Assembly (NCBI GenBank): GCA_009667805.1 | Contig: CM019066.1 | Location: 116,488,190 to 116,552,189, forward strand | DNA length: 64,000 nucleotides | Source: Leptobrachium leishanense | Taxonomy: Eukaryota; Chordata; Amphibia; Anura; Megophryidae | Direction of reading: 5' to 3' | Part shown: piece by piece, positions 55,406 to 64,000 of the stretch | Layout of the letters: each line of letters begins with the position of its first letter | Position numbering within the stretch: position 1 is the stretch's first letter | Notes under the pieces: model-generated | The model's input: only the letters and a program-made list of their open reading frames with translations | What the model was told of the DNA's origin: nothing | The model's database searches: none | Program-made: the position numbers and the translations under genes

Positions 55406-57057
55406 TACTTTGATTCAAGAAAGTATTCATAAATTACAAGCAGTATTTCTCAATTTATACAAAGGTCAAAATCAATACATTAATGCACACTAAATCAGGT
55501 CGGTGAGATCCTACAGGATAGTTGTGTATTATATACATAAAACGATATAATTTATCAAGCTATGTTAATTCACCACCACAATATCTGTGAATGTGTTGAC
55601 CAGGAAGGGCATCCTCAAGCCATGAGAAAGATTTGAGTGGTCTAATGGTAGAAGCAGTTGGATTGTGGATGTGCCAAATGCTAGGAGGTCCTTCAATTTA
55701 CTTTCACACAGTAGAAAAACACATTCCCTGCTGTTCTAGCTAGATGGCTAGACATTTACAATCTTATCTTTCATTTTTGAAGGTCTGAGCTCTTATCTCC
55801 TTTATATTGTAGGGGGCTAGACCTCGCAGCCAGGCCACACAATGGGAAATCTAAACACTCTGCAAACTTACAAGAGCTGAAATAACTATACAAGTCCAGA
55901 AGAATTTATTGGAGTCTTGTTCTAGTTGATCTTTTCCTGAGACAACCAGAATATCCCATGCCCCAATAAGACTTGTAGAATCAATCTTGCTAATCAATTA
56001 AGGTCCTACCCCATATTTTTGAACATTTGTATATGGCTTCCAAATGGCACAACAACCCAGGATTTGAAATCAATTTAATTTTCAAGTCCACCATTGATGG
56101 CATGATTAAGGTCACTTGGACCCAAACACCACTTTTTTTGTTGTAAATATCTGTTTATTAAACTTAAAAAACATCACTTTTTTATCCTTGTAAGTCACTG
56201 CTAATAAAAGTTTCCGTGTGGATTTAATTTTTATAAAATTACTTTAAACACCACTAGAATGGAATCTTTAAACATGTACTTAAATTTTACTTGAAAGAAT
56301 ATCAGAGACTTCACTAAAATGAAGCAAAACAGAAATCAAGCCATAGACATGATCTCCACCAGCATAGAACCCCTGGCAAACCACTTTGACTGCCATTGTG
56401 TTTAACAGGTCAAAATCTAGACCAGCTGACGTGTTAGATGTAGTTTAATTATCTTCTTCTCAATCTGCCAATTTCCCATGTAAAATAAATTGGCGGATTA
56501 TGTTACTTCATGGACCGTATCTTTAATTATTCTCCCCCTTCGGTAGATGTAAAAGTGAATCCACTAACAAAGTCTTGTATTATGTGCGCAATGGTTCATT
56601 TAATGGTACAATGACATTATAAAGTGCACTGATGCATGAAGCCATCGACATATTTAATGTCAAGGTTCAGTAATAATATTAGGCTACACAATGCAGCTTA
56701 CATTCATATAGTCTATATATGCACCCAAAATGCAATACAATGCCAATCAGTAACTTTAGTTGTAATTGTCTCATCGTTTAAATCGACATTAAAATCAAGT
56801 CCCAGGCAGTGTTAATCTGGAGACAAGAGAAAGCAATGTGTTTATTCTTTAGAAATTCACATCCAAAATAAAACCGTAAAGATGGAGGAGCAGAAACACA
56901 TTGAGAAAATCATCACAGTGGTGGGTTATGCTTTCAAAACCCGAACCCCATCAAAACACACTATGAAGGGCCAAGATAAGCTAGGCCTGACTGAGCCTAT
57001 GGTTGGAAAAAGGTGCTAAATTGTCACTTTCACTGCTTTAGTACAAAAACTATCAGG
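55406..57057. other. Unannotated intronic stretch
   Basis: About 1.6 kb of AT-rich sequence without supported genes or classified repeats. Confidence 0.5.
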
Positions 57058-57230
57058 GCTATTCAGAAAGAGGTGAAAACCTTGAGAATGACTGGAGAAT
57101 TGAAAATTCTAGGTCAAATTAGTCAAACCAGAAAAATTCTCCCATTTATCTCACTTTTCAATTGGCTATTTGGTCTAGATTGTTCATTCTCCTGGCAATT
57201 CTCATGGTTTTCCCCGCTCTCTGAATAGCC
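57058..57230. mobile_element. Palindromic MITE (GGCTATTCAGA termini)
   Basis: Ends GGCTATTCAGAAAG and CTCTCTGAATAGCC. The interior GAAAATTCTAGGTCAAATTA is shared with 31655-31828. The arms are less symmetric than in that copy. Confidence 0.72.
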
Positions 57231-57232
57231 TT

Positions 57233-57995
57233 GAATATTTGTAGTATAAGGAGAAATACTCCATGCAAACATCCATATTTGATGTCAAAAAGAAGGTTTC
57301 ATTGAGCCACCATTGTGGTTGGCTTCTATCATTCTGTGGAAGCACCAGTTGCAAAGTGATCGGGCCATGGTCAGATAAAGTAATTGAGCCTATCCAGCAC
57401 TTTTGTATTAAATCCAAATATCTATGGGGTATAAAGAAGTAATCAAGTCGGGAGCAACAGAGAAAGCATGGGAATAAAAAATAATGTCTTTTCTGTTGGA
57501 TTAAATGTCCATCTGCAGTCCATAAGGCATTCGTCCAACTGTTATGTGAAATCGCCGCCGTAATGAGGGTAGAGATGTTGTGGACACCGCTAATAACGGT
57601 CAAATGGCAAATCAACTGAAACATTACAATCACCCCCTAATATCAGTAGCCCCTCCGTAAAGGAATTTAATGTTCCTAATATTTTCCCAAAAAACCTTGG
57701 TCTGGGATCTATGAGGTAGGTAGATATTTACCAGTGTGACCATAGCTTAACCTATCTTGCCCTTTATCATGACATATCAACCCTGGGGGTTGGTTAAAAA
57801 CTCAGAATCCTAAAAAGGGACATGGCGAGCAATAAGAATGGCTACTCTGCTCAATTTAGTCTCCAAAATTACTGAAATACCCCCAAGTAGATTTACGATT
57901 GGGAAAAGACTTTGCACACACCTCCTTAAAATGTGTTTCCTGAACATATATAAAATATCACCTTGCAACCTCTGAAAACCTATAAGCACTCTCGA
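57233..57995 (-). pseudogene. L1/Tx1-clade LINE endonuclease relic
   Basis: On the minus strand the frame 57202-57633 has SRLDYFFIPHRYLDLIQ, GSITLSDHGPITLQL and QWWLNETFFL, the C-terminal endonuclease pattern (IDYFL, SDHxP, WRLN) of L1/Tx1 LINEs. Further upstream, GGDC-, HRSQTK- and KHILRRCVQSLFP-like pieces in other frames match the middle and N-terminal endonuclease. Many stops and shifts show it is old. No RT is seen on either side. Confidence 0.6.
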
Positions 57996-58005
57996 TTGTT
58001 TGTTA

Positions 58006-58295
58006 ACATTGAAGCCTAAGGGATTCGCCTGAATAAACCTGCCGCATGAAACCACCGATTGACAGGGCAATTCGGCAACTTTTCACTGCTGGGTTTTGCT
58101 CTCTGAATAGCCAAAGCATTGCTTCTCTATGGGGATTCACTGTCACCGAACAGGCACCGTATGTGCAGGCAATTCGCCAGGATTTGGCAAATTGCCTGCT
58201 CTCTGGACAGCCGAATGGCCAAGAAAGGTAACCGAATGCAGAATTTCAGCTGTCGGTTCCCTTTCGGGAGCCATTCGGATCTCTTTGAATAATCC
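58006..58295. repeat. Dispersed repeat, copy 2 (GCCGAATGGCC words)
   Basis: Counterpart of 52118-52390. It carries internal segments such as TTGCTCTCTGAATAGCCAAA and ends TTTGAATAATCC. Confidence 0.55.
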
Positions 58296-58541
58296 TGACA
58301 GGGAATAAGATGTGCAAGGTAACCTGTAATCTATGGGCACATCCCATCTTCAGAAGTAAGTGAGCCAAACACTAGAAATAAGAATATTAAACCAGAACAA
58401 TGAACAAGAATTGAAAGATAATAAAGCAGTGTAACCCTCTAACCAACAGATGTTAAGAGAAAAAGAAGCAAAATACATGTTCAGGGGACGGGACCATAGG
58501 ACAGTAAAGGAAGTACAGTCATGGAGAGACCTCCAACACAT

Positions 58542-58681
58542 TATTATTATAAAGCACCAGCATATTCCGCAGCGCTGTACAATAAGCACAGTATAGACAG
58601 GGTTACAATACATTGAACAACATTTGACAAACAGTACAGGAGGAGATGAGGGCCCTATTCCCATTGGAACTCACAATCTGG
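58542..58681 (-). repeat. L2 LINE 3'-end fragment
   Basis: On the minus strand it reads the L2 3' UTR (GTACAGCGCTGCGGAATATG, then an ATAATAAT tail), as in 13620-13740 and 18240-18390. Only 140 bp are retained. Confidence 0.88.
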
Positions 58682-60550
58682 CCTGGAAAGTCTTCGAAAG
58701 AATAATGTAAAACATTGGTTAGGCCATTCTTGACTGCAAAAATGTCAAACAGCTCAAAACAAAGATCGAGTAGGTTGGTGCCACCTACCCCGGTTGACAC
58801 CGAAGCAAATGGAACAAGTATGCTGTACATAACTAGATAAATGGGTTCGCAAATCCCTGAGCTGAAGAGGAGCAGCAGCACAGAGTGCGGGAGAAAAGGT
58901 GAGTCAATTCACACAAAATAAAAAGATATTAAAATAATTGTGCTGGTCGTCGTTGCAACAATGGTGATATTTGTTGGTTTGCAACATTGGCAAACACTGT
59001 GATTTTCAAAATAGCTCATTATGTAAAGAAGTTCTAGGTCTCCAGGAAAACATCAAATTGTTTCGCCAAATGATGCAATGCGTCATTACGACAAATTTGT
59101 TTGAAAATATGAAATCTGTCAGCTTGATAAATATATGTAATTGTTTTATTTGTGTAGAGCTCCTACACTTTAAACGGCAAAAATATTGACAGTCTTTATC
59201 AAAAGTACTTTAATTGCCAGTGAACATTAGGGCCTTTGGATTAACTAAGTGGTTATACAGTGGAATAAATTTAAGTTTTATACATTTTTTTCAAAAAATA
59301 AATAGGGAAACGAGCCCTTGTTTTATATTAATATTCACTTGAAAAATTCTGCTCAGTGTCACTTTAAAACTAAAATCTACTTTATGATCTCAACCCCCCC
59401 CCCCCCACACTAGTACACTTGGTCCCACCATGGTATACATTTTTCCTAAATCGGAATAAATTAAATTTCAACTCAATGGCTTAGATTATAATTATAACCG
59501 TATATATTATTATTATATTATAACCGTAGATACTCGAGTATAGCGCGACCCGGATATAACGATGGAGAGAGATTTATTATGGAAATGTGAGCATACTCAA
59601 GACTCAAATATAACGCGAGGAGCAAAATTATAAAAGTATCCTGTACTGGGAAACCATTAAATTCCTTCCAGGTTTTCTTAACAGTCAGGCTCCATCTCAG
59701 GCCAGGGTGCTCTGCTCTAGAATGATTGTAGTGGTTACTAAGAATGAAGCCGCTGACCACCAGTCTTCTTAATTGCAATAAGACGGCTGGGGGAGCGAGA
59801 TGACCAACACAGTGAATCATTCACCAATAGCCAGCACAGAGGGAGGTGTTGCTTTCTGACCTCCGGCTCCAGCAGGCAGGCTCATCCACCGCATTGTCTG
59901 CCGATCGTCAGGGAGACTTGGGATCCATGAGCAAGTCAGTTTTTTTTTTTTAACACGCAATGCAGAGGTCTTGAATAGAACACAACCCCTCCAATTTTAA
60001 GGTAAATTTTTGTCACCCAAATCTAGCGGTATACTATAGTATCTACAGGTACTCTAATTTTAGAAGTTCACATATACTGTAAATTCTCTGCTAGACCATG
60101 GACTTCGCTTGTAAATGTTCTATTTCTGTCTAAACCGTGACCAAATTTTAGTCATTGTTGGGCAGTAGATGAAAATCTGGAGGTTTTTAACCCAGGGCTA
60201 ACTTTAGGTGTTATTCATCAACCACTGTTGTGTGACCAAAGTTCACAGTGGTTGCAAACAATGGTAAAAATCAATGCCGTTTCAACAACGTTGAATTTCA
60301 ACTACCCAGAAGCAAAACACAACGAAAGGTGAAGTTGATGACAACAACATTGAACATACCACTGTTCTCCCATAAAATTAGTAAACTAAAATATACTGGT
60401 GAATTTACTTTTGGCGATTTTGACCCCTTAACACCGGGGCAAAGCTGAGAGTCATGAGGGCCTGAATGCTGCAGGGTGGCATCACACTCTCCTGCAAGTC
60501 CCCCGGCCCTTCCTTGCAGCTTGTGACTTGCGTCACTTTGGACTTGGGGG
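58682..60550. other. Unannotated intronic stretch
   Basis: Contains a C run at about 59394-59406. A segment near 59515-59630 (ATACTCGAGTATAGCGCGAC) resembles an old dispersed repeat that I cannot name. No supported gene. Confidence 0.45.
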
Positions 60551-61480
60551 TACAGTTGTGCTCATAAGTTTACATACCCTGGCAGAATTTATAATTTCTT
60601 GGCCATTATTCAGAGAATATGAATGATAACACAAAAACATTTCTTTCACTCATGGTTAGTGTTTGGCTGAAGCTGTTTATGATCAATAAAGTATGTTTAC
60701 TCGTTTTAAATCATAATGACAACAGAAACTACCCAAATGACCTTGATCAAAAGTTTACATACCCCAGTTAATACCGTGTATTGCGCCCTTTAACATCAAA
60801 TCACAGCTTGAAGTCTTTTGTGGTATTTGTGGATGAGGCTTTTCATCTTCTCAGATGGTAAAGCTGCCCATTCGTCTTGGCAAAAAGCCTACAGTTCCTG
60901 TAAATTCTTGGACTGTCTTGCATGAACTGCACGTTTGAGATCTCCCCAGAGTGGCTCAATGATATTGAGGTCAGGAGAGTGCGATGGTCACTCCAGAACC
61001 TTCACTTTATGCTGCTGTAGCCAATGATAGGTCGACTTGGCCTTGTGTTTTGGATCACTGTCATGCTGGAATGTCCAAGTACGTCCCATGCGCAGCTTCC
61101 GGGCTGATAAATGCAAATTTTCCTCCAGTACTTTTTGATAACATACTGCATTCATCCTGCCATCAATTTTAACCAAATTTCCTGTGCCTTTGTAGCTCAC
61201 ACATCCCCAAAACATCAGTGTGGCTTGGTTTCAACAGAACCCCTCACTTCTTTATTAGAGTTTGAACACTGCTGATTGGCATCCTTAATTCCTTGGATAT
61301 CTTTTTATTTCCCTTTCCTGTTTTTTACAGTTCAACTACCTTTTCCCGCAGATCCTTTGACAATTCTTTTGCTTTCCCCATGACTCAGTATCCAGAAACG
61401 TCAGTGCAGCACTGGATGAAAGATGCAAGGGTCTGTCAGGAGTCCAGAAACTCATTGACCAATTGTAGATACAGGGTGTT
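60551..61480 (-). mobile_element. Tc1-like DNA transposon, truncated and internally deleted
   Basis: The TA target base pair is followed by CAGTTGTGCTCATAAGTTTA, and the inner direct repeat AAAGTTTACATACCCC lies at about 60750-60765, an IR/DR arrangement of Tc1/Sleeping Beauty type. The opposite terminus is absent. The right boundary is approximate. Confidence 0.88.
60780..61382 (-). pseudogene. Tc1-like transposase, broken
   Basis: Minus strand. The start at 61382 gives MGKAKELSKDLREKVVEL, the N-terminal paired-like DNA-binding helix region, with early stops. The middle is deleted: homology jumps at about 61240 to MFWGCVSYKGTGNLVKIDG of the catalytic domain. FQHDSDPKHKAK retains the second catalytic Asp. 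A TGG-to-TGA change at about 60985-60987 (KVLE then stop) precedes PSHSPDLNIIEPLWGDLK, which keeps the Glu. It cannot be functional. Confidence 0.85.
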
Positions 61481-62884
61481 TTTGTCTTTTCTGTGCTCTA
61501 TTGCTTGATGTCCATGTTATATTAATATTACCTTATGTATTTATTGTGGTATATACTGTGGTATATATTGTGCTGTATACTCCTGTGGTATATACTGTGC
61601 TGCTTTCCCTTATTTGTATTTGTGAGTAAATGGATTCCTTTGTCTGGCCATGCTTGCATCACCCTTCCACCAGGAACTAACTTTAACCGGATCCCTATGC
61701 GTAGTGATTGTGGATGAATTGTGTTATAAATCATCATATTTAATTATATATTGAGTGTTATATCAAAGAGGGAACACTAAGGGCAACAAGTCTCACACTG
61801 CCCCGTGTGGCTATCTGACATCACTAAGCTAGCCTACTCTAGAGTGGTTACCTCATGGTGACTCCCACTGTGAATAAAGGTGTATACATTGGGGAGGAGG
61901 TGTAATAAAGGTGTATACATTGGTGGGAGGGATGCCACGCTAGTGGGGGGAGACAAGACCGTAGCCCAACCTTGTTTTGATTTAACCAAGAGTTCAAGGA
62001 AGAGATCAGCCCTTTTTGTGGTTTGGCTTGGACCCGAGAGCACATGGCTTGCCATGTGCTGTGCATTCCTGGATTTGGTAAATGATTGTTGCTCTTGTTG
62101 ATCCCTCTGTACATCACTTTACCTATGCTGAGTTTTTGTGTTATTGCAGTGTCCAGGGTTTAGTTTAATAATGTTGTAATGTTTTATCTTTCGGTTTATC
62201 CTTTTTATTTTCAAGTAAATCCTTTATACCCATCACTGTGTTTTTGTCGTCACTCGCTACTCAATCTCACACCATTGGCTGGTATTTGCCTTTATTTTAA
62301 ATAGATTTTTCTTTACACTGTGCTACTCCCTGATCCTTTGTTTAAAAGCTGGGCTTGTTTCCATGGTCTTATTCCTTCCCACTGTGTGTGTTTTCCCCCA
62401 ATTGTAAAATGTAAATAAAGTCAGTCCCAGTTTGATTTTCACCCTGCAAGGATCTCCTATATTGAGTGGGGTTGGGCCAGAACAGTACTTCTTTGGGATA
62501 CTGGCGGCGAGGGGAGCATTCTGCATGTGGGCATAGGACCACCCATGTTACGCGGCTGATCAACGCAACTGACTGCAGACAGGATTACCTAAACGCGAGC
62601 AGCCCGCCTGCAGGCAATTGCAACAATTGGCCACAGGGAAGGGTCAGGTAGGGCAGTTGCCAGATAGCAGGACATGCTGTGCCGACGCTCGGCATTTAGG
62701 CCCAGGGTGCAATGCCGTTCAAGCGGCATCGAGGGGTTAAAGTGACAACCTGCCTTGAACTCAATAACATGGAAGAAAGGGTCAATAACTTAACCCTTTA
62801 TTACTTGTCTTCCCTACTGTACAAGTACACCCACTTCTGCACCATTATGGTCTGCAAATGACCCCAGCCTACATTCTCTTTCCA
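61481..62884. other. Unannotated stretch with small tandem duplications
   Basis: TGTGGTATATACTGTG units recur at about 61545-61590, and AATAAAGGTGTATACATTGG is duplicated at 61875-61922. A GGGGTTAAAGTGACAACCTG segment near 62735 may be a TTAA-element edge. No gene is seen. Confidence 0.45.
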
Positions 62885-62982
62885 CCCAGTCAAATCATGC
62901 CTCCACGGTTTGTCAAGTGCAGCGCCAGTCCTGTGGAATAACCTACCTCGTCCTATCAGGCTATCTTCAGATAGCATTCAAT
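62885..62982 (+). pseudogene. LINE ORF2 C-terminal scrap
   Basis: Encodes [20 protein letters not shown], like the C-terminal LWNNLP motif of the other LINEs here. It directly abuts the 5'-truncated CR1 that follows. Confidence 0.5.
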
Positions 62983-64000
62983 AATTATAAAACAACTCAG
63001 AGTGAAGAAGATAGGCAAACCTATAAGATTAGGCAGACAGAGGCAAAGCAATTTATAAGAGCTTCCAAAGCACACGCAGAAGAGGAAATAGCTCAGTCAG
63101 TAAAAAAGGGGGACAAAACATTTTTTAGATACATAAACGAGAAAAGAAAAGTAAAACAAGGATTAGTTAGATTAAAAACAAAGGAAGGAAGGTATGTAGA
63201 AGAGGATAAAGGTCTCGCTGACTGCCTCAATGAATATTTTTGTTCAGTCTTTGCAGAAGAAAAGGAAGGAAAGGGACCTCAGTTAGGAGAGAACACTAAA
63301 GAGACATTTACATATCAGTTTACAGAGGAGGAGGTTCTACAGCAGCTGTCTAAAGTAAAGACAAATAAGTCAATGGGGCCTGATGGGATCCACCCTAAAT
63401 TATTAAAAGAGCTCAGTGATGTAATAGCAAAACCATTAACAGATTTATTTAACCAATCCTTGTTAACGGGAGCCGTCCCAGAAGACTGGAAATTAGCAAA
63501 TGTTGTGCCCATTTACAAGAAGGGTAGTAGGGAGGAATCGGGGAACTATAGGCCAGTTAGTCTTACGTCAGTAGTGGGGAAATTAATGGAAACCATGTTA
63601 AAGGAAAGGATTGTTGAACATCTAAAAACACATAGATTACAGGATCAGAAACAACATGGGTTTACCTCAGGGAGATCATGCCAAACTAATCTTATTGATT
63701 TTTTTGATTGGGTAACGAAAATAATAGACACAGGTGGTGCAGTAGACATTGCTTATTTAGATTTCAGTAAGGCTTTTGATACTGTTCCGCATAGAAGGCT
63801 TATCAATAAATTGCAATCTTTGAGTTTAGATTCCAATATTGTTGACTGGATTAGGCAGTGGCTGAGTGACAGACAACAGAGGGTTGTGGTAAATGGAGTT
63901 TATTCGGCACAAGGTCTTGTTACCAGTGGGGTACCTCAGGGGTCAGTACTTGGACCCATTCTCTTTAATATTTATATTAGTGATATTGCAGAAGGTATTA
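62983..64000 (+). CDS. CR1-type LINE ORF2, 5'-truncated, open to the window end
   Basis: A frame of about 339 codons without any stop runs off the window. It starts inside the linker before the RT ([20 protein letters not shown]) and includes [57 protein letters not shown], the motif A region [13 protein letters not shown] (about 63758-63793) and [15 protein letters not shown] (motif B region). Motif C should follow beyond 64000. The sequence differs from the CR1 at 34443, so it is a second subfamily, possibly that of the fragment at 30819-31109. No ATG-start frame exists because of the truncation. Confidence 0.88.

Noticed and set aside
61528..62117. Short overlapping frames around 61.5-62.1 kb
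   Set aside because: They cover low-complexity tandem duplications with no family resemblance.

Overview
This is a vertebrate nuclear window, most likely from a frog or another amphibian. The evidence is two spliced exons of PPM1L on the minus strand, set in DNA dominated by Penelope, CR1, L2, Tc1, PIF/Harbinger-like and TTAA-target repeats plus a class I endogenous retrovirus. I cannot name the species. There are no prokaryotic operons. Nearly every long reading frame belongs to a transposable element.

Host gene. The terminal PPM1L coding exon is at 27677-28023 and the preceding exon at 40072-40233, with matching splice signals and phase. They encode roughly the last 170 residues of a membrane-linked PP2C phosphatase. 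Earlier exons are not visible and should lie beyond 64000. So 28024-40071 is one intron, 40234-64000 is probably inside the next upstream intron, and 1-27676 is 3' UTR and downstream DNA.

Layout. 300-2500: a TTAA-flanked element with a nested MITE, then a repeat with a hammerhead-like motif. 2740-9245: a LINE 3' end interrupted by a complete Penelope-like element locus (3027-9110, perfect 15-bp target duplication) that starts with an inverted copy of its own 3' end. 9290-13890: GC-rich repeat, minisatellite, and an almost full-length L2 LINE. 15618-25000: MITEs, a TTAA element built as a chain of hairpins (16610-17851), and a second L2 copy. 25815-26110: a long palindrome. 31845-38130: a full-length CR1 LINE with five 300-bp promoter-position monomers, an esterase-type ORF1, and an ORF2 open apart from one inserted LINE tail. 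41887-51413: a provirus with LTRs, tRNA-Leu-like primer site, gag, pro-pol and env, antisense to PPM1L. 51419-53900: nested LINE, MITE and TTAA elements. 54639-62982: MITEs, an L1/Tx1-like endonuclease relic and a broken Tc1. 62983-64000: an uninterrupted CR1 reverse-transcriptase frame leaving the window.

Most notable. Hammerhead-like folds with a self-complementary stem III occur in five apparently different repeats. The provirus LTRs differ by only two single-base indels although its genes carry many frameshifts. Two MITE insertions and one TTAA insertion can be checked against an unoccupied paralogous site inside this same window.
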